64,000 bases of DNA from Lamellibrachia satsuma. Its lineage: Eukaryota > Annelida > Polychaeta > Sabellida > Siboglinidae. Numbering within the stretch: the first letter of the stretch is position 1; every line of letters begins with the position of its first letter. Below are positions 1-11,586 of the stretch, one piece after another. Under the pieces are notes generated by a model, which did not search any database, was not told the origin of the DNA, and saw only the letters and a program-made list of their open reading frames with translations. The DNA lies in the NCBI GenBank assembly GCA_033239005.1, contig BSQZ01000061.1, positions 1,777,501 to 1,841,500 on the forward strand, written 5' to 3'. Position numbers and translations under genes: made by a program.

Positions 1-2090
1 TTCTATTTCCCTACCTGGGATCTTTTTTTTCCTCTGGCACAGACACCAGATAGAAGGGACTAGCGGTTTTATTGTGTCTATGCAATTATATTAGGAAAAA
101 AATTGCAATAATCTACGATCATAATTACATTGAAATACTTCCATTGTGAAACAAGCATACTACGAAAGCCCGAAAGCATAGCATAAAAGCCAGAAACCAT
201 AATATGAAACATGGCATGTAATATGAAACATCAAACTCCCCACTAGTGGCGCCACATAGTGAATGCAAGTTTGACCGTGCGTGTTAAGCCATGTTTCATC
301 AAACTCCCGACAGTGGCGCCAATCTATATCACCATACACAGTGTCACATACACACATACACACAATCACACAGTCACACAGACACACAGACACACACACA
401 CATGCACGCACGCACAGTCACGCACGCATGCACGCACACAGCATAAAACCACGCAGCATGGTTGTCTCTGAATAGGCCACATGGATTCAACAACTAAGCC
501 AATGTTGGTACATGCATCATAAAATACATAAAACAACCGTACATGACGAAATAACATATGATAAACAACATATCGTGAAGGATACGATGCACTTAACGCT
601 GTTTACCTGCCTGGACTTCGCAATTCGTCCGTCACTGCACTATACACCTACACACGTGTAGTTTGATCCTGGCAACGCCTGCCGACCGACACTGCCACAA
701 CAAGCCCGTGGGAAATCCCCGCTGTAGCTGGGAAATCCCCGCTGTAGCTGGGAAATCCCCGCTGCACATAACCACGCGCAGAACTACTGCTTCTTCTTCC
801 GTCATTTCACTAACGTCACTATGTGTACGACAGCTTGAAAGATTTTGTTTGTTTCAGAGTGTCCTTCTCTAGAGTTTGTGAGTCCATCGCAGGTTTTTTT
901 CTATTTCCCTACCTGGGATCTTTTTTTTCCTCTGGCACAGACACCAGATAGAAGGGACTAGCGGTTTTATTGTGTCTATGCAATTATATTAGGAAAAAAA
1001 TTGCAATAATCTACGATCATAATTACATTGAAATACTTCCATTGTGAAACAAGCATACTACGAAAGCCCGAAAGCATAGCATAAAAGCCAGAAACCATAA
1101 TATGAAACATGGCATGTAATATGAAACATCAAACTCCCCACTAGTGGCGCCACATAGTGAATGCAAGTTTGACCGTGCGTGTTAAGCCATGTTTCATCAA
1201 ACTCCCGACAGTGGCGCCAATCTATATCACCATACACAGTGTCACATACACACAATCACACAGTCACACAGACACACAGACACACACACACATGCACGCA
1301 CGCACAGTCACGCACGCATGCACGCACACAGCATAAAACCACGCAGCATGGTTGTCTCTGAATAGGCCACATGGATTCAACAACTAAGCCAATGTTGGTA
1401 CATGCATCATAAAATACATAAAACAACCGTACATGACGAAATAACATATGATAAAAACATATCGTGAAGGATACGATGCACTTAACGCTGTTTACCTGCC
1501 TGGACTTCGCAATTCGTCCGTCACTGCACTATACACCTACACACGTGCAGTTTGATTCTGGCAACGCCTGCCGACCGACACTGGCACATCGAACACGTGG
1601 GAAATCCCCGCTATAGCTGGGAAATCCCCGCTGCACATAACCACGCGCAGAACGACTGCTTCTTCTTCTGTCATTTCACTAACGTCGCTATGTGTACGAC
1701 AACGTGAACGTTTTTGTTTGCTTCAGAGCGTCCTTCCCTAGAGTTTGTGAGTCCATCACAGGTTTCTTCTATTTCCCTACGTGCGATCTCTTCCTTCCTC
1801 TGGCATAGACACCAGATGGAAGGGACTAGCGGTTTTATTGTGTCTATGCAATGATATTAGGACAAAAATTGCATCCTGCTACAAGCTACGTTCCTAGTTG
1901 CATTGAAATACTTCCATTGTGAACCAAGCATACTACGAAAGTCCGAAAGCATAACATGAAAGCCAGAAACCATAATATGAAACATTAAACTCCCCACTAG
2001 TGGCGCCACATAGTGAATGCAAGTTTGCCCGTGCGTATTAAGTCATGTTTCATCAAACTCTCGACAGTGGCGCCACTCTATATCACCATA
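1..2090. repeat. Three tandem copies of a ~0.88 kb unit
   Basis: The start of the window recurs almost unchanged at 899 and, more diverged, at 1767. Units are about 898 bp (1-898), 868 bp (899-1766) and a third copy cut short near 2090, where a CACG microsatellite begins at the point matching the CA/CACG-rich stretch of copies 1 and 2. Each unit carries the short motif GTGGCGCC twice. Inside, a ~20-bp sub-repeat (GGGAAATCCCCGCTGTAGCT) occurs about three times in unit 1 (708-765) and two times in unit 2. ORFs here follow simple sequence and are not believed. Since base 1 already lies inside a unit, the array may extend left of the window. Confidence 0.93.
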
Positions 2091-2091
2091 T

Positions 2092-2182
<91 letters not shown>
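2092..2182. repeat. (CACG)n microsatellite
   Basis: About 22 perfect tetranucleotide copies. It grows out of the simple-sequence part of the third tandem unit and is followed by CATACACACATACGTATG and then a TA array. Confidence 0.97.
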
Positions 2183-2194
2183 TACACACATACG

Positions 2195-2198
<4 letters not shown>

Positions 2199-2290
<92 letters not shown>
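2199..2290. repeat. (TA)n microsatellite
   Basis: About 46 uninterrupted TA copies, self-complementary, between a CACG array on the left and TG/CGTG arrays on the right. Confidence 0.97.
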
Positions 2291-2293
<3 letters not shown>

Positions 2294-2405
2294 TGTATAT
2301 GCGAAATAAACATGTCAGCGATTATAAACTATATATCTGTTGATTTACTTATATAAAACACTATTTATATCAAAGTCATATATAATTATATATAGCCAAA
2401 AGTTA

Positions 2406-2436
<31 letters not shown>

Positions 2437-2438
2437 AG

Positions 2439-2534
<96 letters not shown>

Positions 2535-2536
2535 TG
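2406..2536. repeat. (TG)n followed by (TGCG)n microsatellite
   Basis: About 13 TG copies run into about 25 TGCG copies. The TGCG part is the reverse complement of the CACG array at 2092-2182, so the two form arms of a potential cruciform around the TA array. Confidence 0.96.
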
Positions 2537-2995
2537 TATGCATTTACTGGTTAATAAACTGTGATTACAAGTTAAAATACATTTTCACTGATGCAAGTAA
2601 AACATTTGCGTAACAGTCTGCTAAATTACCCATGCTAAGTAACAGTAATAGACTTGTATGACTGTATCAAACAACAATTATCAACATTAACAACCATGTA
2701 ATTATTGTATATAAGTAACGTTATTATATTTACATATCTGTAGTTCGCATATCAAGTGATCATCATTAAAATCGTCAGTGCGTAATTTTCCTTAAATGTT
2801 CCAGACGTACTTCGGAGAATCTGTGTATCACGAACGCCACAAGAAATGACCAACATCTGTCCGCATTACTCTTGCATGTGCATCCGAGACCAGTACGTAC
2901 ATGTAACTGTCTGGTGTATATACATATATCATTATCAGTTTGTACTACATAGCCTCGTTTAAGCATTACAACAGCTAGCAATTTAAGTTTCATTA

Positions 2996-3125
2996 TGGTG
3001 TTTTTTAAATGCACTTGTAATTATTAAATGCAGTAGTAAATATTATTTTAAGCGTGCCTGTTAGACCAGTGTTAATGCTCTACGAATAACGTTCTTCATG
3101 TGACGATTTTTCGGAATATTTAAAT
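2996..3125 (+). repeat. Dispersed repeat, copy 1 (also at 35078-35182)
   Basis: The stretch beginning with TTTTAAATGCACTTGTAATT and ending near TTTTTCGGAAT matches 35078-35182 with scattered substitutions and small indels. There is no coding potential and the family is not recognised. Confidence 0.7.
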
Positions 3126-3349
3126 TTTCAATGATCTTTTTCGTGCCATGAAGTGCAAATTAAATATTACTTAATTAATTTGTTTTTAATAAAAAATATT
3201 TATATGACCCCTTTGTGTGTTGAATTGCCTTCGTGGTTCTGATGCAACTGTTGTATCATTAGTGCTTGTTCTGAAAACGCGCCATATTGAAAACTAATGA
3301 AAACATGGCTATATAATGCTGCCATTCGTAACAATTTCGATCGTTAATA

Positions 3350-3356
3350 ATGTCTG
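3350..3356 (+). CDS. Candidate small gene, coding exon 1
   Basis: ATG TCT G followed by donor GTAAGC. The single leftover base joins TG of exon 2 to make a Val codon. A seven-base coding exon cannot be proven without transcript data. Confidence 0.25.
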
Positions 3357-4972
3357 GTAAGCATGCAAAGTCGGTTTATACCAAGGTATGTAAATCATAA
3401 ACATGTTCCACGTTATATTATATATCAAAATATATTTTGCTCAGACAAGACTCTGTATCGTTATTGTCGTAAACAGACGCTGTGACGTCTCTAACGCGAT
3501 ATCAAGCGAGATTTCAATGTGTCGAAAACTGGCGTGGGTCGAACACTGCACTGGAGGGAGGGAGGGAGGGAGGGAGGGAGGGAGGGAGGGACAATAACGA
3601 TAGTAATATTAAATTAGGTTCACAAAGCCCATTTTCCAATTAGAATACGATACTCGTTTCGGTCCACTGAGCCCGTTGGCACGGTTGAATACACGTAACA
3701 TGGTTGATTCGGCAAATGCGAGCGAGAACCCTTCATGATTCACCAGTTGCGAAAACGGTTGGTTCGGCCCATTGGCAGAAACATCAAACCGTGGCAGTAT
3801 AATATTAGTAACGTTTAATTATTACGCCGGTTCACTCACCTTGTGTTGCATAATGTACTTTGCCGGTTTCACACAAATCAGAAAAAAAACGCTTGTCTAA
3901 GAGAACCAACTCCGCCTGTTAGCCTCTTAGTCTTAGAGGAACAGCCGGTCACAAGCCCGGATAAAGGAGGAAGGTTGGGCATGGGGCCAGCGACCCCATC
4001 CCGTAAAACAAAGCTAGCTACGGAAAGTGAAACAAGAAAACAAATATGTTTACAAATTGTAGTAATTGTATCAGCTAATAATCACATATATAATATGCAT
4101 ACAACACAATAATATAATAAACATTATTATGCCATGTGAATCAATCAAAGAGGAACAGTAATATCATCTGATGCTGCAAATCAGACATTTTAAAGAGAGA
4201 ATTAAGGATATATGTTTCCCCTCGTGTGTCAGTTAGTATTAAATTTGTGTTGTGTTGCCGTCTTTTCACATATCAGCAAATTCAGTCATTATTACCAGTC
4301 TTAGGCATTATCTCAAGACCGGTAATAATGTCGGTGTTCAACAAAGTATTTTTAGTTAACCACTTGCGTGATATTCTTGATTATAGTTGCAAACAGTTAG
4401 TTTGCAAGTACTCTTATAGGTGCACTGAAAGGCATTTTGTAGGCCTTTGCAAATAAGAGTACTTGAAAACTAACCATTTGCACTATAAAAGCCAAAAGTG
4501 TTGCCTACTCAAAAGTTAGTTTATGTTTAAAATAAAATATGTAAGCTAATGGCAAAAAAATCATCCAAGCTGCTTCAGTGCACAACTTTATTTCATATGT
4601 GACCCAGTTTTTATGTAGATATAATGCCCTGTACTTTTGGTCAATGTAGGATGAGTAGTTATTCAAATATAAAAAACCAGCCTGTCCCCTTAATTGTAAG
4701 AGTCAACGCAATCCTTGGTAGTACTTATTAAATGTACAATGTCCATAATTTTTATTGTAAAATCATGTTATGTTGTATACACTATTTGAACACATCGACC
4801 ACCCAGATGTGTTTTAATGAACCACAATTGTTGTTACAATTTGACCTTTAGCTACGTAATATCAATGTTTCGAATTTAATATTGTGTTTACATTACCTGC
4901 TGAATTACAAATTTGATACTCATCAACAGATAACAGTAAATATTTATATACTATATTATATAATATATACCG

Positions 4973-5016
<44 letters not shown>

Positions 5017-6894
5017 GATAGATATATGATTAATATAGGTAATATGATTTTATGATAAAAACAGTCAGACTTTGTATATTTAATGTTGATAAGTTGGATT
5101 TGAGATACCCCCTAATTGCTGTCTTTCAGTGTCAGACAGTGAAGACGGAGCAGATATGAGGGCTGAGGACCCATCGAGTCAAGGGTCGTCGTCGCCGAGA
5201 AACCCATTGCTGTTTCGGTCGCAAGTACAGATAATCGGCGTCTAAATACAATTTTGTTGAGGCGCTGGGTGAGCAATGTCGCCATACAAATAATTCATTG
5301 GCTTTGCTTTATATGTGTGACATCTAGTTTTGTTTGTTGTTGTTGTTCCATTTATAGTTCAGTATGTATACTCAGATCTATGGTTGGTCAAATGTCCATT
5401 CTTACATATTGTGTTCTATCAACAACCTCCCTGTTTGTGTAGTTAATTATATTTCAATTACCAAGCATATGGTTAGGTGTAGCTAAAACAATTACAGTGA
5501 ATAGGGGTGCCACGATTAGTCAAAATACCATTGCAAATTACAATGCAGGTCCCTTTTGAAAAAGTGACTCCGCTCCCTTTCTGGTGTTTTTAAATGGAAG
5601 AACCTTTAGTGTGTGTGTTACATAGGCGTGTAAAAAAATGTATCAGGTTTTCAAAACGAGTTATGTCCTTCACAAATACCAACATTACAGAATTTTTCAT
5701 TTTCACTTTCAGAGACGTGCAAAAATGCATTGAGTTTCTAGTGGGCAAAATTCTGGAAATACGCAACATTTGCATACAATTGAAGGCAGAAGTGGCATGC
5801 ATCGACAGACGGCAGAAAGAAATAAAGGTGAGGGTAACTTATATTGTCTCCTTTTCATCACAGGTCAGTGCAAACCCAGAGTACTGAGGGAAGAATTCAG
5901 GAGTTCTAAATGGTTAACAGGTCTGCAGTAGAATAGTGGTTAGAACGTCAGGTCGAGTGTAGTTGGGTATGGGTATTTTTTTTAACAGTGGTGGATACGT
6001 ATGAACGAGTAGTAATTGTAGCATGGCTGAATGCTTTCCAGAAAAGTTAAGTTGGTGTTTGAATGAACAGACTTGCCGGGGTGAAGCTTAGAGCTTTGAA
6101 TGATCTGAAGGATTGGATGCAGCGTTTTACAATTTCCCTCAAAAACAGAAACCAACATACAAGAAATGTATAAACCCCCATTTGGACAGATTTGCCATTT
6201 ATTCCCATATAAGTGAATATTTACATATTTTATAAAAACATATGAAAATAATACACACATGTCGGGATTTCCAGAAAAAGTATACAACAATAAACAATGT
6301 ACACAACACGTCCGTTTGTAGTGTTTATAACATTGTTTGGTCGTCATCATGAAATAAAGCTTTTACTACTACTACCACTACTATACGTCCAACACCTATC
6401 GACTAAGAATAAAAATACGGTTGTGTGACATGTTTGTGGTGTCATTGCCATGTGTTTGTGGTGTCATTGCCATGTGTTTGTGGTGTCATTGCCATGTGTT
6501 TGTGATGTCATTGCCATGTGTTTGTGATGTTATTGCGATACATTTGTGATGTCAATGCAATATATGTTTGTGATGTCACTGCAACGCCTGAAACTGGTAG
6601 ATTTCAAAATGGGTCATACAGATATTTTATATTTTTTATTATAACTTCCGAAAGTGGTTGTTTGAAATGCGTATGTAGTCAGTTTATTTTCTGCTGTTGT
6701 ACAATAGACATTGTTTATAACGTGTATAAAAAATATAGTGCTGAATATATGGACCTGATTGGGGGATTGTGACCTGTTCACCAAACTGTAGCAAAACATT
6801 CTCTTTTCAGCATCTGGTGATCAACAACAGACACCAAGCCACATGGACATCGAGTGTTCTTAGCCAGCTGTTCATCCATGGTATCCACCTGTGA
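3350..6894 (+). CDS. Candidate four-exon gene for a 97-residue protein of unknown function
   Basis: Putative coding exons are 3350-3356, 5130-5217, 5713-5827 and 6811-6894. The first holds only ATG TCT G before a GTAAGC donor. The second follows a good acceptor (GTCTTTCAG) and encodes an acidic, serine-rich stretch (SDSEDGADMRAED, then SSQGSSSPRNPLLF). The third follows CACTTTCAG, ends at a GTGAGG donor and encodes an amphipathic, coiled-coil-like segment (KCIEFLVGKILEIRN). The fourth follows CTCTTTTCAG and runs to TGA. Phases agree across all junctions (294 nt). Weak points are the exon 2 donor (CG/GTCGCA; a CAA/GTACAG donor lies 7 nt further but breaks the frame) and the very short first exon. 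I recognise no family, so this is a prediction from splice signals and frame only. Confidence 0.35.
3553..3591. repeat. (GGGA)n microsatellite
   Basis: About ten copies of a purine-only tetranucleotide, uninterrupted. Confidence 0.95.
3905..4030 (+). mobile_element. Probable non-LTR retrotransposon fragment
   Basis: A GC-richer stretch with CCGGATAAAGGAGGAAGG, GGTTGGGC and GCGACCCCATCCCGTAAAAC stands out from the AT-rich surroundings. It resembles the untranslated part of LINE families widespread in marine invertebrates. The resemblance is from memory and was not checked, and the piece encodes nothing intact. Confidence 0.4.
4325..4465 (+). repeat. Dispersed foldback-like repeat, copy 1
   Basis: Contains the block AACCACTTGCGTGATATTCT followed by an inverted repeat: arms near 4397-4419 (TTAGTTTGCAAGTACTCTTA) and 4446-4470 with a ~30-bp loop. 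Related copies lie at about 37237-37370 (minus), 38155-38270 (plus) and 50680-50800 (minus). It looks like a MITE family, with no coding capacity. Confidence 0.7.
4975..5012. repeat. (TA)n microsatellite
   Basis: About 17 TA copies after CCGGGTATATA, in an intron of the candidate small gene. Confidence 0.95.
5130..5217 (+). CDS. Candidate small gene, coding exon 2
   Basis: Polypyrimidine tract and acceptor GTCTTTCAG just upstream. The frame is open and rich in Ser, Asp and Glu. The GC content and codon usage look coding compared with the flanks. The 3' boundary is uncertain: GTCGCA at 5218 keeps the frame, GTACAG at 5225 is the better-looking donor. Confidence 0.4.
5485..5560 (+). mobile_element. 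Short hAT-like terminal fragment
   Basis: AGGGGTGCCACGATTAGTC resembles the ends of many hAT-type elements. Only a few dozen bases are recognisable and no partner terminus was found. Confidence 0.25.
5713..5827 (+). CDS. Candidate small gene, coding exon 3
   Basis: Acceptor CACTTTCAG and donor AAG/GTGAGG bracket 115 nt. The best frame encodes a predicted helix with regularly spaced Ile/Leu/Val and charged residues (LEIRNICIQLKAEVACIDRR). Both splice sites are strong, which makes this the best supported of the four candidate exons. Confidence 0.45.
5990..6125 (+). mobile_element. SINE family 1, 3' part
   Basis: GTAGTAATTGTAGCATGGCT, then GAATGCTTTCCAGA, then GCCGGGGTGAAGC and TTAGAGCTTTGAATGATC match the body of the tRNA-headed SINE at 11245-11555 (minus) and the partial copies at about 15435-15550 and 56640-56745. 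The tRNA head is missing here. Confidence 0.65.
6428..6583 (+). repeat. 22-bp minisatellite
   Basis: About seven tandem copies of CATGTGTTTGTGGTGTCATT plus GC. The first four or five are nearly perfect, then they decay (GTGATGTTATTGCG, GTGATGTCAATGCA). There are no spacers, so it is not a CRISPR array. Confidence 0.92.
6811..6894 (+). CDS. Candidate small gene, last coding exon
   Basis: Strong acceptor (TTCTCTTTTCAG). Frame 0 gives HLVINNRHQATWTSSVLSQ and continues eight residues to TGA at 6892-6894. The opposite strand also has an open frame over this region (6778-7074), so the coding strand is not certain. Confidence 0.35.
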   Translation, partial: HLVINNRHQATWTSSVLSQLFIHGIHL

Positions 6895-7084
6895 CGGCTC
6901 GTGCTGTGACGCTTCCTTTGCCGACAGTATTCTTGCCACGATGTCCACTAGATGGCGCCAGTGTGGTAGCCGATCCAAGGAAGTCCAGACGGCGTTTCGT
7001 CCGACTCTAGACGGTGTGCCATACGGAGGGACAGGTTGTATATATAGTAGAGATTTGTATTTTGTACCAGACATGTATAAAATT

Positions 7085-7575
7085 TAAACTGATTTAGCCT
7101 TTCGCAAATTTCCGGTTCGTTGATGTCCAAATATGTAGTGTGTGAATAGTTATATAACATTTACAGTGTTTTTAATAAAAAAAGCATATTTTTGTTCAGA
7201 TCATCAAAAGAATTGACTTTAGTTGTTAGATCTTTCAAGACTAGTCATTAGATCTTGTAAGTGGATATCCAAAATGGTAAACATTTTGCAGGTCATGGGC
7301 ATGACTTCCATCTTCTCACCAATCACATGATATAGTTAAAAAATTCACAAAGGGTAAAATTAGTAAATTTTCAACGTTTCCAATTTCACTTCACTTAATG
7401 TTTGACTAACCATTAAGCAACTTAATAGTTTGTCTGATGATTTCACAAAAACTACATACAAAAGTTGTACAAACGACCTAGCATGTTGCAGTGGATACTA
7501 GGTAGGTTGATTTTTCGCAAAATTAATTTGAAATGAGACTAGAGAAAAAATCAGTGTAAGGAGGAACATTTAAAC
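7085..7575 (+). repeat. Dispersed ~450-bp repeat, copy 1 (also at 61320-61762)
   Basis: Shared blocks in the same order include ACTGATTTAGCCT, CGGTTCGTTGATGTCC, CATATTTTTGTTCA, TATCCAAAATGGTAAACA and GTGGATACTAGGTAGGTT. This copy has more indels and no long frame. The copy at 61.3 kb keeps a 101-codon frame. The family is unknown. Confidence 0.8.
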
Positions 7576-8390
7576 AACATCAATAATATATATATATATC
7601 AAATTTGAGCATAGACTAAAATACCAGGAATAAAATATTAAAACCATCTAGTGTATTGGTGGCTTCACGAAACAATTTTCCCCTACTCTAGCTTTTATCA
7701 ATTTACTTCACTGGACCACACTCTGCCAATCGTATGAGCACACAGACCACCACAGGTGTTATGTTGAAAAATAAGCTCCTGCAAGTAATTTTGAGAAATG
7801 GACTGATGGTTACCAGTTGCTGTGTTAAAGACAGCTATACAGATTTAAGAGGTATGCTTCAGCACATCACATGCAAAAAAATGTGTAAACCTTCTAAGGT
7901 GATTTCTAATGGCTTACATTCTGACAATAATACAATTAACGTGCTGTGATCATAGTGTAAGATATATGCCTCCCTTGTCTTATCTTCTTCGGGGCCGTAC
8001 GCAATGGTCCGGGAGGTATTTCTCACAGATGTAGATGTGTTTTAATTGTCCGTTGTCTTTGCGCTCACCAGGTCGAGATTCATAACTGAATTTGTACTCA
8101 CTCGACCAATGAGTACATAGAGTACCACAGAAGTGTAGTCAACGCATTGTTTTCCATGTTCGAAGCGATTTTAATCGTGTACATTAGATGGCTAAGGTAC
8201 ATAGTAGCAATATAATCACGCACAATAACAATTAAAAGAAACAGTGAATATAGATATCACTGTAAACCGTAAAGAAAAATAGTGAATGTAAACATCACTC
8301 AATCAATGTCACTTAATGTCTTAATCACTTAATGTCTAGAAGATTAAAACAAAACATGATTAAATATGACCGGTAGTTTTGAAGCCTAAT
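7576..8390. other. Non-coding stretch, nothing recognised
   Basis: AT-rich sequence with short open frames only. I see no splice-bounded exon and no clear repeat. Confidence 0.5.
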
Positions 8391-8394
8391 GCTA

Positions 8395-8640
8395 AAGCAG
8401 GTATGGCCCGCTAGGACCACCCTTACTGATAATTTGGATGCCTAAAAATGTTGCTTGTGCCAGCCCTTGCAATCCCTCTTCCGGGGTATTTATACTCCTA
8501 GTTTACCAAATTCAGAGCTGTCACTAGAGGCGCAGTAATTCCTTAAATACCCAATACGTTTTACCATTGGTCATCAGTCTTGTGATTTAACACCCACCGT
8601 CTTAACTGCTGGACAGTGACATCTGCCAGCAGTTCCTTGC
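8395..8640 (+). repeat. Diverged copy of a repeat also at 41215-41420
   Basis: GGTATGGCCCGC, then CCTTACTGATAATTT, GTATTTATAC, and CACTAGAGGCGCAG are matched in order at 41.2 kb by GGTATGGGCCGGC, CCTTGCCGATAATTTT, CTATTTATACC, and CAGTGGAGGCGCGG. A TATA-like box in each copy would fit a promoter-bearing terminal repeat, but no paired LTR or internal region was found. Confidence 0.5.
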
Positions 8641-10970
8641 CCAGTTTGCAAGTTAAACTTTTGAACTCTTGGAGCTGGGCCAAATCCAGGGCTCCCTCTC
8701 AGTTCTTCAACTACGGTGACCTCCAAGATCAGAGCAACTTAGCTAATGTCAGGACTAAAGGGCAGCACCCGTCTTCCACTAAGGGAAGACTGAAAGGTCT
8801 AAACATTACCATCAATCTTTGACACCATAATGGATTTTGTCCATATCCACTTGGGTGGTTTAACTATACACTTTTCGAAACCTAGCTATTTTTCTGTTGA
8901 TAATATAAGCTGAATACATCGATTAAACACCTCCCAATGACTTACTAACATTAGTTATTAAAAACTAATTAAATCAAACTGGTATATACTTTATAATAAG
9001 AACCCATTTCCACATTAATAATATAACTCAAATAATGTAAAATATAATAATATTTAAATTCTATGGCACCTATATCCTCAGGAACCTGAGCTCAGAGGTG
9101 CAACAACACAAGCATAATCGTGGACAGGGACGTGCAAAACTCATTATCAGAACAAGGGACTACCAAAAATGGTGGTTAACGATAACTAATACATGCAATA
9201 TAATATAACCCCAAATGCTAGGCTTGATTACAAAATATAATAGTTTCGAAGTGTTCATGCCTTGTGTTTATTCAAGATAATAATAATTAACAAGCAGCGA
9301 CAGAAATAACACACAATCAGGATTTGGTTCCTGTTCTTGTTAATAGTCTTGAAAGACAACCTGAGCATGTGCATGAAGCTGATTACAATGATTACTTGTT
9401 TTCGCTGCAAACACAAAATTGTGCGTTGTGTACGTCACGAAGAACGCCTAAAACATATGTATACAGTATACAAGTGATACCATAGTAATTGTTCACAGCC
9501 CATAGTGTCTGTAAAGTGAACATCATGATAATTAACATCACCACAAATAATAAACACCACACATGCATATGTTGCATTATATGCCTTACAAATGTCACAA
9601 AATACTCCTGTGAGGTTATATATTAAATTCTCACAGCCTACAGTTGTACAGGGCGTAGGGAAATAGAGGTTGCAACAGGTCTAAATGACTAAAATGTAGT
9701 CTTTGAACTTTCACTAGAATCTGGGAACATGGAAACGTTATCACTGCTGACTTCACAATTGTCACTGTTCTAGTTGCTGAATAGCACTCGTGGTGATACC
9801 ATCTCAGTTGATTTTACAACCATTGGTTTGACCGCTCACAATTTTTATTAAGGTTTGCTACTTATACATGTCAAACCCTTCAAAACCACTAACAAACCAC
9901 ATGCGACTAGACATGTCTAGTGTAAAATGTCAAAACAAATTCATATACAGTCAATGACCATTATAAGTTTATCATTATGATATTTTTTATTTATTTACTT
10001 GTATCAATTAGACACACAGGGCTATAGTCAGTTCAAAATTATTTTGGTCAAAATGTGGTAAATATATTTGCTTTATTTTTTTTTTAAACCAAATGCTTAC
10101 AAGTAATTCTTAGGTACAATTCAATAGAAGTCTAAAACAATTCCAGATCCGACCACAAATTTGATGGAAATAACAATCATGCTCTGTTTATACTGGGTAG
10201 GACATTTCACACAACTGATATGGATATGTACCATGCCGTATATAAATAAGGATGGAACACTCTAGTTTACACACAAGTTAAAATAATACTTTTTCATACA
10301 GAACCAGCATGCTTTCTGCATCAGATAACATATAACCAAAAACATCCACAAGTTTTGCATCTCTCCTATAAACATGATTCAGCAAGTGGGTATGAAAGGT
10401 TTGACATGGCATGTTTAGGTCAAACCAAGTCAGATAAAATCTAATACAATGTACATATACTATCAAACCTTCTGAAGCGACCACCTGCATAAGAGACCAC
10501 CTGTCATTAGCGACCACAGTTAACTCCTCCCGAAGTGTCTTTCTTCATAATACTTTAGATGCTCCGAGTATTGAGGAATAAACTCTATATGGAATGTCAC
10601 CTGTATTTATAGACTACAGGTTTGATTGTATACATAAATATACATGATGTGATATCCACGAGGATGGTGATGTATGAGCAAAGTACAATGTGATGTATGT
10701 AACACATGCCATGATATAAGATAATGTAACATGTGGATGTTTATATATATGACCTTGCGGGTGTATTACATGACATCTGTGAGACATACAATGTGACATG
10801 TATGATGTATCATGTGAGGTATATGAGATGTACACCTGTTTAAGGAAATGTATATAATATTTTAGATGAATGGCATCATTAAGCAGGATAATAATGCAAG
10901 TTATATTAAAAAAAATGCATCATCAATCGTAATAGTGCCGCATTCAAATTCTGCAACCACAATGCATTTG
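8641..10970. other. Long non-coding stretch, nothing recognised
   Basis: Only short chance frames and A/T runs. From about 10615 to 10850 there is ATG/ACAT-rich low-complexity sequence (TGTATGATGTATCATGTGAG-like). No exon or transposon could be supported. Confidence 0.5.
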
Positions 10971-10999
10971 CAAAGTGCACACCATTACTACATTTGATG

Positions 11000-11017
11000 A
11001 CACTGCAAGCTTATATA

Positions 11018-11073
<56 letters not shown>

Positions 11074-11187
11074 AGCTGGATACCACACTATAAAAACGTA
11101 CCTTTCCTTTATATATTTATATTATATATAAGCTTACATATACACATACATATATATGTATGTGTATATGTAAGCTTATATATAGCT

Positions 11188-11238
<51 letters not shown>

Positions 11239-11270
11239 GTACGTTTTTATAGCGTGGTATCCAGTCCATA
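11000..11270. repeat. Foldback region cored by TA repeats and a 62-bp perfect palindrome
   Basis: Outer arms: GCTGGATACCACACTATAAA onward at 11074-11117 and its near-perfect reverse complement at 11233-11267. They are the 3' ends of two SINE-1 copies facing each other. Inner part: 11123-11184 is a perfect palindrome of 31-bp half sites around AAGCTTACATATACACATAC. TA arrays fill the remainder (11018-11062 and 11190-11234). Confidence 0.85.
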
Positions 11271-11546
11271 GGACTGCTCAAAGCGCTTTACGCTTCTCCC
11301 CCTGGCAGACCTCTTCATTCCAAGGCCATCTCAACTCCCCTGGGAAGCATTCAGCCACCCTGCAATTGCGCGAAGATAATACGTTCACATTTCCACCACT
11401 GTCTGTACTGCCAAGTACTCATATATACAGCTGGTGAACTGTGGCGACGTGGGGTGATCAAAGGTTCGAAGCGACCGCCGTGGGATTTGAAACCAGGTTC
11501 TCTCCATTGAAAGTCCGGCCTTCCAACCGATATGCCATTGCGCCCC

Positions 11547-11555
<9 letters not shown>
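11245..11555 (-). mobile_element. tRNA-derived SINE (family 1), complete-looking copy
   Basis: Read on the minus strand, the head (about 11555-11455) has box-A-like GCAATGGCATATCGGTTGG and box-B-like GGTTTCAAATCCC, like a decayed tRNA. The body then carries GGCTGAATGCTTCCCAG and GCGTAAAGCGCTTTGAGCAG, and the 3' end GGACTGGATACCACGCTATA runs into TA repeats. A TA array also lies at the head end (11550-11581). It lies downstream of the TRAF3-like stop codon. Confidence 0.75.

Positions 11556-11586
<31 letters not shown>

Noticed and set aside
2013..2613. Several ORFs of 60-108 codons rich in [14 protein letters not shown] or CVRACVRA
   Set aside because: They are translations of CACG, TA and TGCG microsatellites on both strands, with no start context or family.
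6428..6583. Regularly spaced repeats that could suggest a CRISPR array
   Set aside because: Copies are directly adjacent with no unique spacers, and the window is eukaryotic. It is a minisatellite.
11455..11555. tRNA gene on the minus strand
   Set aside because: Box A and B are present but decayed, the cloverleaf is not convincing, and a SINE body follows. Called as a SINE head; the same holds at 35193 and 53028.
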